This document shows, piece after piece, positions 16,336-24,858 of a DNA stretch of 64,000 bases. Source of the stretch: Solimonas sp. SE-A11 (GTDB taxonomy: Bacteria; Pseudomonadota; Gammaproteobacteria; Nevskiales; Nevskiaceae); assembly GCF_030345715.1 (NCBI RefSeq), contig NZ_JAUASX010000001.1, positions 558,001-622,000 of the forward strand. The letters are read 5' to 3'. The notes beneath the pieces are model-generated. The model saw only the letters and a program-made list of their open reading frames with translations. It made no database searches and had not been told where the DNA came from. Every line of letters starts with the position of its first letter. Positions within the stretch are counted from its first letter, which is position 1. The position numbers and the translations under genes were made by a program.

Positions 16336-17007
16336 TTAGCCGCGCAGGAACGGGTTGCAGAAGGCGGGCGCGGCGGTCACCGGGGCCAGGCCGGCGGCGG
16401 CCAGCCCCACCAGGCCGAAGACGATCAGCAGCGCCGCGCCGGCGCGGCGCAGGCCCTCGCGACGTAGTGTCGCGCGCGGCAGCAACCAGCCGCCGGCCCC
16501 GAGCAGCGGCAGGGTGCCGAGTCCGAAGGCCGCCATCAGCAGCGCGGCGTACAAGGGGCTGCGGCTGAGCATGGCCAGGAACAGCATGCCGTACAGCGCG
16601 CCGCAGGGCAGCAGCGCCCAGGCCATCCCGCGCAGCAGCACACGGACCGGCTTGGGCGCGGCTGCCGGCGGCTGTCGCGCGGCGTGGCAGCGGGCAGCAC
16701 CGCGCCACTGGCGCAGGCCCATCAGCAGCAGGATCGCCGCGGCCAGCCCTTGCAGCGGCAGTCCGGTCATCGCCTCCGGCAGCCGGCGGAACAGCAGCAG
16801 GCCGCCGGTACCCATCACCGCGCCCAGCAGCGCATAGCCGGAGACACGGCCGGCATGCAGCAGCAACAGGCGCTGCCGCAGCGCGGCGCCGTCCGCGGCC
16901 GGCCGCAGTTGCAGCGCCTGCAGGCAGCCGCACATCAGCGCGCAATGCGGGCTGGCGCCCAGCCCCGCCGCGGCGAAGGCCGCTAGGGTCAGTTCGGCGG
17001 CGGGCAT
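16336..17007 (-). CDS. Sulfite exporter TauE/SafE-like membrane protein of the cbb3 cluster
   Basis: A 223-residue protein with about six membrane helices. It starts AAFAAAGLGASPHCALMCGCLQAL, the HC-x2-MCG motif typical of the TauE/SafE-like (DsbD-related) proteins that sit beside ccoS. HAGRVSGYALLGAVMG and AWALLPCGALYGML are further family blocks. Related proteins are linked to copper delivery or cytochrome maturation, but the role is not settled. Its ATG lies 19 bases inside the preceding gene and has no strong ribosome-binding site, so expression is probably coupled. Confidence 0.8.
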   Translation of the reverse strand: MPAAELTLAAFAAAGLGASPHCALMCGCLQALQLRPAADGAALRQRLLLLHAGRVSGYALLGAVMGTGGLLLFRRLPEAMTGLPLQGLAAAILLLMGLRQWRGAARCHAARQPPAAAPKPVRVLLRGMAWALLPCGALYGMLFLAMLSRSPLYAALLMAAFGLGTLPLLGAGGWLLPRATLRREGLRRAGAALLIVFGLVGLAAAGLAPVTAAPAFCNPFLRG

Positions 17008-17474
17008 GGCCGTGGTGCCGGCTGGCGCTGGGCCAGGGCAAGCGCCGGCACCGGGGCGCGGTGGTCGAGCAGGTCGCGGTAGAGACGCCGGGCCCAGGCG
17101 CTGTCGCCCTGCTGCATCAGGGTGCCGAACAGCAGCATCAGGTGCTCCTCCAGCGCCGCCACGTCGCGGCACAGCGCCAGGTAGGGGTCGGCGCCATCCT
17201 CGCTCGCGGCCAGCGGGGCCGGCGCATGCGCCAGCCAGTCCTGCAGCAGGGCCGCGGTCTCGGGATCGGCGGCGAGGCTGGACACCACCTGGTCGAAGCT
17301 GCGCTCGCGGGCGGCGCACCACTGGCGGATCCGCGCCGCGGCATCCTGCTGGACGGCATCGCCCGGCGCCAGCAGCACGGTGCGCCCCGCCAGTTCGTGA
17401 AGCGCCATGCAGATGTCCTGCAGGCTGCAGTAGCAGTAGGGCTTGGAGGAACAGCGGGCGGAGGAAAAGCTCAT
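16989..17474 (-). CDS. Unknown 161-residue protein with N-terminal Cys cluster
   Basis: I do not recognise this protein. The N-terminus has four closely spaced cysteines (ARCSSKPYCYCSLQDIC) and the rest is largely helical (RIRQWCAARERSFDQVVSSL, YLALCRDVAALEEHLMLLFG), ending in a Pro-rich tail. It looks soluble. Position between ccoS and the SafE-like gene suggests a role in oxidase assembly or copper handling (inference). The ATG at 17474 has no good Shine-Dalgarno sequence; the ATG at 17408 (MALHE) with AGGA upstream is a serious alternative and would remove the Cys cluster. Box F lies exactly 41.5 bases from the first ATG. Confidence 0.55.
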   Translation of the reverse strand: MSFSSARCSSKPYCYCSLQDICMALHELAGRTVLLAPGDAVQQDAAARIRQWCAARERSFDQVVSSLAADPETAALLQDWLAHAPAPLAASEDGADPYLALCRDVAALEEHLMLLFGTLMQQGDSAWARRLYRDLLDHRAPVPALALAQRQPAPRPCPPPN

Positions 17475-17508
17475 GTCTGGATTGTCCGGCGCAGCGGGCT
17501 GCGCTGCC

Positions 17509-17522
17509 TTGATCTGGGTCAA
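17509..17522 (-). promoter_or_regulatory. Fnr/Anr box F, internal to the cbb3 operon
   Basis: TTGATCTGGGTCAA overlaps the last codons and stop of ccoS. A GACAAT hexamer at 17481-17486 is correctly placed as the -10 of an Fnr promoter, predicting a start near 17474. This would boost expression of the downstream unknown gene, the SafE-like gene and fixLJ. Confidence 0.65.
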
Positions 17523-17656
17523 TCGTCGTCGGGCAGGGTCTGCGCCTGCTCGTCCAGGTTCTCGTACTGGCCGCTGCCGATGGTCCAGGCAAAGATCAGC
17601 GCGGCGGCCAGCACCACCAGCAGTCCCATCGGAATCAGCAGGTAGAGCGCTTCCAT
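17519..17656 (-). CDS. ccoS: Cytochrome oxidase maturation protein CcoS
   Basis: A 45-residue single-helix protein: MEALYLLIPMGLLVVL begins the helix and FAWTIGSGQYENLDEQAQ is the conserved CcoS tail, where a small basic/acidic segment follows FxWAxxxGQFDDLD in homologues. CcoS is needed for assembly of cbb3 oxidase with its cofactors. It shares one base with the ccoI stop (TGATG). Confidence 0.88.
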   Translation of the reverse strand: MEALYLLIPMGLLVVLAAALIFAWTIGSGQYENLDEQAQTLPDDD

Positions 17657-19863
17657 CAGTGTTCTCCGGTGTGCAGGCGCAGGGCGTTGCCCACCACCAG
17701 CAGCGACGACAGCGACATGCCCAGCGCCGCCAGCCAGGGCGTCAGCCAGCCGCCCAGGGCCAACGGCAGCACCACCAGGTTGTAGCCCAGCGCCCAGGCC
17801 AGGTTCTGGCGCAGGCGGCGCTGCGCCTGCCGCGCCACGCTGCGCAGGGTGCCCAGGCCGCTCAGCGAATCACCCACCAGCACCACGTCGGCCCGCGCCT
17901 GCGCCAGCGCGGCGCCCTGTGGCATCGCCACCGCGACGTCGGCCGCCGCCAGGAAGGGCGCGTCGTTGATGCCGTCGCCCACCACCATGACCACGCGGCC
18001 CTGCGCCTGCAGCTCGCGCAGGCGCGCCAGCTTCTGCTCCGGCGTCTGGCGCGAGCGCAGCGCGGCGATGCCGGCCTGCGCGGCCAGCGCGCGGGCCGGG
18101 GCCTCGGCGTCGCCAGTCAGCAGTTCCATCGCCAGGCCCTGGCTACGCAGCGCGGCGATCAGCCGCTGCGCCTCGGGCCGCAGCTCCGCGCGCAGGCCGA
18201 ACAGCGCCAGCGGGCGTTGGTCTTCGCAGAGCAGCAGCCAGCTGGCCTGCGCCGCCTGCGGGCCGGCGGGCAAGGCGACCGCTTGCGGCGCCTGCTCCGC
18301 GGCGCCGATCCAGTAGCGGCGTCCGTCTATGCTGCCGCTGACGCCGCCCGACTGCAGGCGGATGTCCTGTGCCCGCGGCAGGTCGCTGACGCCGGCGGCG
18401 AGCGCGCGGGCGATGGGATGGGTGAGCTCGCGCTCCAGTGCCGCGGCCAGGCGCCGGCAGGTCCCGATGCCCAGGTCCGCCAGCGGCAACACCTGCGCCA
18501 CGGTCAGATCCGGTCGCGTCAGGGTGCCGGTCTTGTCGAACAGCACGGTGTCGACCTGGGTCAGGCGCGCCAGTGCGCGCGGCCGCGCCATCAGCACGCC
18601 GCGGCGCGCCAGCAGGGAGCTGGCCGCGGCATGCACCGTGGGCACGGCCAGCGACAGGGCGCAGGGGCAGCTCGCCACCAGCACCGCCAGTGCCACGCTC
18701 AGGGCCTTGTCGGCGTCCTGCGGCCACCAGTACCCCGCACCGGCCAGCGCCAGTGCCTTCACCGCCAGCACGAAATGGCCGGCGTAGCGGTCGGCCAGCA
18801 ACTGCACGCGCGGCCGGTCGTCCTGCGCCTGCTGCAGCAGGCGCGTGATCTGCGCCAGGCGCGTGCCCGCACCGGCGTCGCTCACCTGCAGGCGCAATGT
18901 GGCCGGCGCCAGGTTCAGGCTGCCGGCCAGCACCGTGTCGCCGCGGCGGTGCAGCACCGGCCGCGACTCGCCGCTGAGCAGCGACTCGTCGAGCTGCGCG
19001 GTCTCGTCCAGCAGCTCGCCGTCGGCCGGCAGGGCCTCGCCGGGTGCCACGCGCAGGCGGTCGCCGGCCTGCAGCGCGGTGAGCGCCACTGTCTCCGCAC
19101 TGTCGCCCTGCTCGCGTACGGCGGTCAGCGGGCGCCGGCCGGCCAGCAGGCGCATGCGTTCGCCGGCACGGCTGCGGCTGCGCCCCTCGAACCAGCGTGC
19201 CACGCCCAGCAGCATCACGAACATGGTGGCGGCGTCGAAGTAGAGCTCGCCCTGGCCGGTGAAGACCCGCAGCGCCGACGCGGCCCAGGCGATCAACAGC
19301 GACAGCGCCACCGGCAGGTCCATGGTCGGCACCCGTGCGCGCAGCGAGTGCCAGCCACCGGCCAGGAAGGGCCAGCCGGCGTAGAACACCACCGGCGTGG
19401 CCAGCAGCAACTGCGCCCAGCGCATCAGCCCGGCGATGCCGGGCTCGATGGTGCCGCCGTCGAAGTAGGCCGGCCAGGCCAGCATCATCACCTGCATGGC
19501 GCCGATCACCGCCACGCCGATCCGCACCAGCTCCGTGCGGCGCCGGCGCCGCGCACGCGCGCGGTCGGCGTCCTGCGCCAGCACCTGGGGCTCGAAGCCG
19601 GCGGCGTCGATCTGCGCCAACAGCGCGGACAAGGCTTGGCGCTGCGGATCGTGCACGAACTCCAGCGTGCGGCTGGCCAGGTTGATGCGCAGGTCCTGCA
19701 CTTGTGGCCCCAGCAGTTTGCGCAGGCGGCCCACGCAGGAGGCGCAGTGCATGCCCTCGGCCAACAGCAGCACCTCCTCGCGCCCGCCGGGCAAGCCGGT
19801 GGCGATGGCGGCGCGCAGCTCCGGCCGGTCGTAGGCGCTCCAGTCGGCCGCGGCGGCGCTCAT
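17656..19863 (-). CDS. ccoI: CcoI-type copper-transporting P1B ATPase
   Basis: A 735-residue heavy-metal ATPase with an N-terminal HMA domain (EGMHCASCVGRL, about residues 36-47), eight predicted helices, the metal-site SCPCALSLAVP, phosphorylation motif LFDKTGTLT, HP motif THPIARAL and hinge GDGINDAP. CcoI/CopA2 proteins export copper slowly to the periplasm for the cbb3 binuclear centre. It lies one base after the small FixH-like gene. Start MSAAAADW was chosen because the longer frame has no ribosome-binding site and overlaps that gene. Confidence 0.93.
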   Translation of the reverse strand: MSAAAADWSAYDRPELRAAIATGLPGGREEVLLLAEGMHCASCVGRLRKLLGPQVQDLRINLASRTLEFVHDPQRQALSALLAQIDAAGFEPQVLAQDADRARARRRRRTELVRIGVAVIGAMQVMMLAWPAYFDGGTIEPGIAGLMRWAQLLLATPVVFYAGWPFLAGGWHSLRARVPTMDLPVALSLLIAWAASALRVFTGQGELYFDAATMFVMLLGVARWFEGRSRSRAGERMRLLAGRRPLTAVREQGDSAETVALTALQAGDRLRVAPGEALPADGELLDETAQLDESLLSGESRPVLHRRGDTVLAGSLNLAPATLRLQVSDAGAGTRLAQITRLLQQAQDDRPRVQLLADRYAGHFVLAVKALALAGAGYWWPQDADKALSVALAVLVASCPCALSLAVPTVHAAASSLLARRGVLMARPRALARLTQVDTVLFDKTGTLTRPDLTVAQVLPLADLGIGTCRRLAAALERELTHPIARALAAGVSDLPRAQDIRLQSGGVSGSIDGRRYWIGAAEQAPQAVALPAGPQAAQASWLLLCEDQRPLALFGLRAELRPEAQRLIAALRSQGLAMELLTGDAEAPARALAAQAGIAALRSRQTPEQKLARLRELQAQGRVVMVVGDGINDAPFLAAADVAVAMPQGAALAQARADVVLVGDSLSGLGTLRSVARQAQRRLRQNLAWALGYNLVVLPLALGGWLTPWLAALGMSLSSLLVVGNALRLHTGEH

Positions 19864-19864
19864 G

Positions 19865-20011
19865 TCAGCGCACCGCCTGCTGCAGGACCACGGCTTCGAG
19901 CGGCGTGAAACCCTGCTGCATGGCCAGGGCGGTGGTGAAGGCACCGGCCACCAGCACCAGCAGCGGCAGGCCGACCAGCAGCGACATCTCGATCCAGGGG
20001 AAGCGTTTCAT
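19865..20011 (-). CDS. Small one-helix protein at the ccoH (fixH) position
   Basis: A 48-residue protein with a single helix (SLLVGLPLLVLVAGAFTTALAM). FixH/CcoH proteins (about 150-170 residues) sit between ccoG and ccoI and begin with a PW-x-L-GLP-x-VVAG-type helix, then a periplasmic domain. This protein resembles only that first helix (FPWIEMSLLVGLPLLVLVAG). Its ATG overlaps the ccoG stop by four bases, and the ccoI start follows after one base, so it is clearly a coupled gene rather than noise. It is either a minimal CcoH or an unrelated small oxidase protein. Confidence 0.65.
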   Translation of the reverse strand: MKRFPWIEMSLLVGLPLLVLVAGAFTTALAMQQGFTPLEAVVLQQAVR

Positions 20012-21375
20012 GGTTGTGCTCCAGACAGGAAGCGGGCCTCGCGCTCGCGCCTCAGGCGCGGGGCATCGACGGCGGCCGCGGTGAACAGCAGGGTCGTCAC
20101 CGTCTCGGCGGGACGTTCGGCGGTGCGTACCGGCAGCACCAGGCTGCGCAGCTCGCCCGGCGCCAGCGTGATCTCCCCGGAATCGGCCTCGTAGGCGCGG
20201 CCCTGGCGGTCGCGCACCTCGATGCGGAAGCGGTGCGCGTCCGCCGAGGCATTGGCGAGCTTCACCGTGTACAGGTTTTCCACGCGCCCATCGGGCAACT
20301 GGCGGTAGAGGCTGTGGCGGTCGCGCATCACGTCGAGCTGCAGCGGCGAGCGCAGCGCCACCATGACGACGAAGCCGCCGCAGAGCAGCAGCCACAGCAG
20401 GCCGTAGGCGAGGGTGCGGGGACGCAGCAGCTTTGTCGCCAGGCCCTCCTCGCGCGCGCTGCTGGTGTAGCGGATCAGGCCGCGCGGCTGGCCGACGCTG
20501 TCCATGACGTTGTCGCAGACGTCGACGCAGGCGGCGCAGGCGATGCACTCGTACTGCAGGCCCTGGCGGATGTCGATGCCGGTGGGGCAGACCTGCACGC
20601 ACAGCGAGCAATCCACGCAGGACCCGCGCGCCTGCGCGTCGGCCTTGCGCGCCAGCGACTTGCGCGGCTCGCCACGCTTTTCGTCGTAGGCGATCAGCAG
20701 CGTGTGGCGGTCGAACATCGACGACTGGAAGCGCGCGTAGGGGCACATGTACTTGCAGACCTGCTCGCGCAGGAAGCCGGCGTTGCCCCAGGTGGCGAAG
20801 CCGTAGAACAGGCTCCAGAACAGTGCCCAGCCGCCCACGGCGCCGGTGAAGAAGGCCGGGAACAGTTCGCGTGCCGGCACGAAGTAGGCGACGAAGGTCA
20901 GGCCGGTGAACAGCGAGAACAGCGCCCACAGCAGGTGGCGCCCGCCACGGCGCAGGATCTTGTTCGCGCCCCAGGGCGCCGCGTCGAGCTTGAGGCGCGC
21001 GTGGCGCTCGCCCTCCACCAGCCGCTCCATCCACAGGAAGGCCTCGGTCCAGACCGTTTGCGGGCAGGCGTAGCCGCACCACAGGCGGCCGGCCAGGGCG
21101 GTGAACAGGAACAGCGTCATCGCCGCGATCACCAGCAGCCAGGCCAGCAGGTAGAGGTCCTGCGGCATCAGGGTCAGGCCCAGCACGTGGAAGCGCCGGT
21201 GCGGCAGGTCCAGCAGCACCAGCGGCTGGCCGCCCAGGCTGATCCAGGGCAGCAGGTAGTACAGGCCGAGCAGGCCCAGCATGGCCGCCACGCGCAGACG
21301 CGCGTAGCGGCCGTGGGCCATGCGTGGTTGCAGCTTGGCGGTGGCGGCGTAGAGCGAGGTGGCGGGAGTGGTCAT
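20008..21375 (-). CDS. ccoG: Cytochrome c oxidase accessory protein CcoG (ferredoxin-type)
   Basis: A 455-residue polytopic iron-sulfur protein. N-terminal helices are followed by RLWCGYACPQTVWTE and the CKYMCPYARFQ block, two dicluster motifs (CVDCSLCVQVCP and CIACAACVDVCDNVMD), a late membrane helix and a C-terminal Ig-like domain (YTVKLANASADAH). CcoG reduces copper during assembly of cbb3 oxidase according to work on the family. It overlaps its neighbours on both sides by four bases. Start ATG 21375 (MTTPATS) fits homologue length. Confidence 0.94.
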   Translation of the reverse strand: MTTPATSLYAATAKLQPRMAHGRYARLRVAAMLGLLGLYYLLPWISLGGQPLVLLDLPHRRFHVLGLTLMPQDLYLLAWLLVIAAMTLFLFTALAGRLWCGYACPQTVWTEAFLWMERLVEGERHARLKLDAAPWGANKILRRGGRHLLWALFSLFTGLTFVAYFVPARELFPAFFTGAVGGWALFWSLFYGFATWGNAGFLREQVCKYMCPYARFQSSMFDRHTLLIAYDEKRGEPRKSLARKADAQARGSCVDCSLCVQVCPTGIDIRQGLQYECIACAACVDVCDNVMDSVGQPRGLIRYTSSAREEGLATKLLRPRTLAYGLLWLLLCGGFVVMVALRSPLQLDVMRDRHSLYRQLPDGRVENLYTVKLANASADAHRFRIEVRDRQGRAYEADSGEITLAPGELRSLVLPVRTAERPAETVTTLLFTAAAVDAPRLRREREARFLSGAQP

Positions 21376-21596
21376 GGGCGATTCCCGCGTGGCGGCAGCA
21401 CCAGCATCTGCGTGACGATGGCCGGCACCAGCGCCAGGGCCCAGCAGACGAAGAACAGCAGGCTCAGTTCGCGCAGGCCCGCGCCATGCTCCAGCCAGGA
21501 CGGCGGCAGCGCCAGGATCGCGCCCATGCTGCTGGCGCCGCCCAGGAAGGCGGCCCACAGCAGGGCGCCGAGACGCTGCAGCCGTTCCGGGTTCAC
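21372..21596 (-). CDS. Small two-helix membrane protein between ccoP and ccoG
   Basis: A 74-residue protein starting at a GTG that overlaps the ccoP stop (GTGA) and ending on the ccoG start (ATGA). Two predicted helices: LGALLWAAFLGGASSMGAILAL and LSLLFFVCWALALVPAIVTQMLVL. It ends with a short basic tail. Similar small proteins of unknown function occur at this place in other gammaproteobacterial cbb3 operons; I know no assigned role. Tight coupling supports it being a real gene. Confidence 0.7.
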   Translation of the reverse strand: MNPERLQRLGALLWAAFLGGASSMGAILALPPSWLEHGAGLRELSLLFFVCWALALVPAIVTQMLVLPPRGNRP

Positions 21597-22489
21597 GGCG
21601 TCTCCGCCAGGCCGTAGACGTAGGCGGCGAGCAGGTGGATCTCCGCGTCGCTGAGCAGGTCGCGGTGCGCCGGCATGTTGCTGCGCCGCCCGAACAGGAT
21701 GCTCTGCCGCACCGACTCGTACGAGCCGCCGTGCAACCAGGTGGCGTCGGCCAGGTTGGGAACGCCGATGGCCGGGTTACCGCGCCCTTCCGGGCCGTGG
21801 CAGGCGGCGCAGGTGTAGGCGTACTGCTTCATGCCGCGCTCGCGGACCTCGGCCGGCAACGCCGGATCTGACCAGCCGCGCACGGTGCGCACCAGGTCGT
21901 CCACCACCTCGGCCTTGAGCATGGCGTTGAAGTTCGGCATCTGCCCGGCGCGCCCGTCGCGGATGCTGGCGAGGATGGCCTCGGGATCGCCGCCGTAGAG
22001 CCAGTCCTTGTCGGCCAGGTTGGGGAAGCCCAGCGCGCCGCGCGCGTCGGCGCCGTGGCAGCCGGCGCAGTTCGCCATGAACAGGCCGCGCCCCAGCGCG
22101 CGTGCCTCGGGGTCCACCGCGTTGGCCGGGATGGGGCGCGAGGCCAGTGCGGCATAGCGCTGGTTGCGCGCCTGCTCGACCTGCGCCAGCTGCTGCTGCA
22201 TCTGGCCGTCCGAGCTCCACTGCAGGCGCCCGCCGAAGTTGCCCAGGCCCGGGTAGAAGGCCAGGTAGCCCAGCGCGAACACCACCGTGAGCACGAACAG
22301 CACCAGCCACCAGCGCGGCAGCGGGTTGTTGTACTCGCGCAGGTCATCGTCCCAGACGTGGCCGGTGTCCGATCCGCCGGGAGCCTTGGCATTGGCGAAC
22401 AGCAGCCACAGGCAGCCGGCGATCGAGACCAGCGTCAGCAGCACGATGAACCAGTGCCAGAAGCCGCTGAGTTGCTCGAGCATGTTCAT
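21593..22489 (-). CDS. ccoP: cbb3 oxidase subunit III, diheme cytochrome c CcoP
   Basis: A 298-residue protein with an N-terminal membrane region (FWHWFIVLLTLVSIAGCLWLLF and WWLVLFVLTVVFALGYLAFYPGLG) and two periplasmic cytochrome c domains with heme motifs CAGCH and CAACH and later methionine ligands (GQMPNFNAM and RRSNMPAH). YNNPLPRWW is the conserved CcoP junction. It carries electrons from cytochrome c to CcoO/CcoN. It overlaps ccoQ by four bases. Confidence 0.96.
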   Translation of the reverse strand: MNMLEQLSGFWHWFIVLLTLVSIAGCLWLLFANAKAPGGSDTGHVWDDDLREYNNPLPRWWLVLFVLTVVFALGYLAFYPGLGNFGGRLQWSSDGQMQQQLAQVEQARNQRYAALASRPIPANAVDPEARALGRGLFMANCAGCHGADARGALGFPNLADKDWLYGGDPEAILASIRDGRAGQMPNFNAMLKAEVVDDLVRTVRGWSDPALPAEVRERGMKQYAYTCAACHGPEGRGNPAIGVPNLADATWLHGGSYESVRQSILFGRRSNMPAHRDLLSDAEIHLLAAYVYGLAETP

Positions 22490-22656
22490 GGCTGGCGCTC
22501 CTTGCAGCAGCAGGCGGGAGCGCCCTGCGCGCCGTCATCCTTCAGCGGCAGGCTGGCGGCCTCGGCGAAGCGCTCGCGGTTGCGCGAAGACCAGGCCCAG
22601 ACCGCGATGGCGAGGAAGGCGAGCAGCAGGATGGCGGTGACGATGCCGCTGATCAT
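22486..22656 (-). CDS. ccoQ: cbb3 oxidase subunit CcoQ
   Basis: A 56-residue protein with one N-terminal helix ([21 protein letters not shown]) and the [17 protein letters not shown] segment typical of CcoQ (R-x-R-F-x-EAA-LPL). CcoQ stabilises the oxidase complex. Unusually, the tail carries three consecutive cysteines ([11 protein letters not shown]). It overlaps both neighbours by four bases. Confidence 0.9.
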   Translation of the reverse strand: MISGIVTAILLLAFLAIAVWAWSSRNRERFAEAASLPLKDDGAQGAPACCCKERQP

Positions 22657-23336
22657 GGTTGTTCTCCGGTGGCGGGGCCGGCGGCGGCTGCCGCGGCCGT
22701 GCGTTGCGTGGTGGCCGCGGGCGTGGCCGGCGCGGCGGCGGCCTTGGGGGCGCGCAGCGACTGCAGGTAGGCGATCAGCGCGTTCATCTGGTTCTTGCCC
22801 GCCACCGCTTCCGGCGCGCCGGCAATGTCCTGCTCGCTGAACGGCACGCCGGCCAAGCGCAGCGCGCGCATCATCGCGGCAACCTCCTCGCCGTCCACCG
22901 CCTGCTCCGTCAGCCAGTGATAGGCCGGCATGTTCGACTCGGGCACCACGTCGCGCGGGTTGTTCAGGTGGATGCGGTGCCAGTCGTCGCTGTAGCGGCC
23001 GCCGATGCGCGACAGGTCCGGCCCGGTGCGCTTGGAGCCCCACTGGAAGGGGTGGTCCCAGACCGACTCGCCGGCCTGCCCGGCCGGGCCGTAGCGCATC
23101 ACCTCTTCATGCAGCGAGCGCACCATCTGCGAGTGGCAGTTGTAGCAGCCCTCGCGGATGTAGACGTCGCGGCCGGCCACCTCCAGAGGCGTGCGCAGCG
23201 CCAGGCCCGGCGAGGGCTGGGTGGCGGCCTTCTGGTTCATCAGCGGGACGATCTCCACCAGGCCGCCGATGCTGATCGCGGCCAGGATCAGCACCGCCAG
23301 CAGGACGACGTTTTTCTCGAGGATCTCGTGTTTCAT
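22653..23336 (-). CDS. ccoO: cbb3 oxidase subunit II, monoheme cytochrome c CcoO
   Basis: A 227-residue subunit with one N-terminal helix ([23 protein letters not shown]) and heme motif CYNCH in [45 protein letters not shown] and the axial methionine in [10 protein letters not shown] are family landmarks. The last 35 residues are an Ala/Thr/Pro-rich extension. It passes electrons from CcoP to CcoN and overlaps ccoN by four bases. Confidence 0.96.
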   Translation of the reverse strand: MKHEILEKNVVLLAVLILAAISIGGLVEIVPLMNQKAATQPSPGLALRTPLEVAGRDVYIREGCYNCHSQMVRSLHEEVMRYGPAGQAGESVWDHPFQWGSKRTGPDLSRIGGRYSDDWHRIHLNNPRDVVPESNMPAYHWLTEQAVDGEEVAAMMRALRLAGVPFSEQDIAGAPEAVAGKNQMNALIAYLQSLRAPKAAAAPATPAATTQRTAAAAAAGPATGEQP

Positions 23337-24766
23337 GCCTGGGCTCCGGCGGGCAGGGCGCGGCGCTGCGGCTGGGCCTGCGGTTCGATGGTCTTCCAGA
23401 CGTTCCAGGCCATCACCAGCATGCCCGACAGGAAGATCAGGCCGCCGGCCAGGCGCAGACCGTAGAAGGGATAGGTGGCCTTCAGCGACTCGACGAAGCT
23501 GTAGGTCAGCGTGCCGTCGTCGTTGACCGCGCGCCACATCAGGCCCTGCATGACGCCGGCGATCCACATGGCCACGATGTAGAGCACCGTGCCGATGGTC
23601 GACAGCCAGAAGTGCAGGTTGATGGCCGGCACGCTATGCATCTGCGGCTTGCCCCAGAGGCGCGGGATCAGCATGTAGATCGAGCCGATCGAGATCATCG
23701 CCACCCAGCCCAGCGCGCCGCTGTGGACGTGGCCGATGGTCCAGTCGGTGTAGTGCGACAGCGCGTTGACGGTCTTGATCGACATCATCGGACCTTCGAA
23801 GGTCGACATGCCGTAGAACGACAGCGAGACGATCAGGAACTTCAGGATCGGGTCCTCGCGCAGTTTGTGCCAGGCCCCCGACAGGGTCATGATGCCGTTG
23901 ATCATGCCGCCCCAGCTCGGCGCCAGCAGGATCAGCGAGAACACCATGCCCAGCGACTGCACCCAGTCGGGCAGCGCGGTGTAGTGCAGGTGATGCGGGC
24001 CGGCCCACATGTAGACGCTGATCAGCGCCCAGAAGTGCACGATCGACAGGCGGTAGCTGTAGATCGGCCGCCCGGCCTGCTTGGGCACGAAGTAGTACAT
24101 CATCCCCAGGAAGCCGGCGGTCAGGAAGAAGCCCACCGCGTTGTGGCCGTACCACCACTGCACCATCGCATCCACCGCGCCGCCGTAGACGCTGTACGAC
24201 TTGGTCAGCGACACCGGGATCGACAGGCTGTTGATGATGTGCAGCACCGCCACCGCGATGATGAAGGCGCCGTAGAACCAGTTGGCCACGTAGATGTGGC
24301 TGACCTGGCGCTTGGCGATAGTGCCGAAGAACACCACGGCATACGACACCCAGACCGCGGCGATCAGGATGTCGATCGGCCACTCCAGCTCGGCGTATTC
24401 CTTGCCCTGGGTCATGCCCATCGGCAGCGTGATGGCGGCGGCCACGATCACCGCCTGCCAGCCCCAGAAGGTGAACGACGCCAGCCGCGGCAGGAACAGC
24501 GGCGCGCGGCAGGTGCGCTGCACGCACCAGTAGCTGGTGGCGAACAGCGCGCAGCCGCCGAAGGCGAAGATCACGGCGTTGGTGTGCAGCGGCCGCAGGC
24601 GGCCGTAGCTGAGCCAGGCGGTGTCGAAGTTCAGCGCCGGGAACATCAGCTGGGCGGCGAGCAGCACGCCGACCGCCATGCCGACGATGCCCCAGGCCAC
24701 GGTCATCACGGAGAACTGCCGGATGACCTGGTCCTGGTAGGCGACGGGGGTGGGTTGCGGGTCCAT
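23333..24766 (-). CDS. ccoN: cbb3 oxidase catalytic subunit I CcoN
   Basis: A 477-residue heme-copper oxidase subunit with twelve predicted helices. [39 protein letters not shown] and [25 protein letters not shown] supply heme and CuB histidines, and [16 protein letters not shown] the late ones. It reduces oxygen to water with high affinity and pumps protons. The start (MDPQPT) has AGGGAG upstream; the longer frame begins inside box D. It heads an operon that runs through to fixJ. Confidence 0.97.
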   Translation of the reverse strand: MDPQPTPVAYQDQVIRQFSVMTVAWGIVGMAVGVLLAAQLMFPALNFDTAWLSYGRLRPLHTNAVIFAFGGCALFATSYWCVQRTCRAPLFLPRLASFTFWGWQAVIVAAAITLPMGMTQGKEYAELEWPIDILIAAVWVSYAVVFFGTIAKRQVSHIYVANWFYGAFIIAVAVLHIINSLSIPVSLTKSYSVYGGAVDAMVQWWYGHNAVGFFLTAGFLGMMYYFVPKQAGRPIYSYRLSIVHFWALISVYMWAGPHHLHYTALPDWVQSLGMVFSLILLAPSWGGMINGIMTLSGAWHKLREDPILKFLIVSLSFYGMSTFEGPMMSIKTVNALSHYTDWTIGHVHSGALGWVAMISIGSIYMLIPRLWGKPQMHSVPAINLHFWLSTIGTVLYIVAMWIAGVMQGLMWRAVNDDGTLTYSFVESLKATYPFYGLRLAGGLIFLSGMLVMAWNVWKTIEPQAQPQRRALPAGAQA

Positions 24767-24830
24767 CGGTACGTGCTCCCTGTGGAGGTTCGTTGCGGCG
24801 CCAGTCTCGGTCCGCGGGGCGGCGGCGGCA

Positions 24831-24844
24831 TTGATCCAGGTCAA
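24831..24844 (-). promoter_or_regulatory. Fnr/Anr box D (ccoN operon)
   Basis: TTGATCCAGGTCAA is centred about 71 bases before the ccoN start. Its centre is 32 bases from the centre of GAGACT (24803-24808), a plausible -10; the predicted start is near 24796. The identical arrangement occurs before hemN. Confidence 0.82.
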
Positions 24845-24858
24845 CCCGCCGCCGGGTC

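Noticed and set aside
17443..19908. An 821-codon open frame on the + strand opposite ccoI
   Set aside because: Composition (Gln/Arg/His/Ala) and complete overlap with a certain P-type ATPase show it is a complementary-strand artefact.
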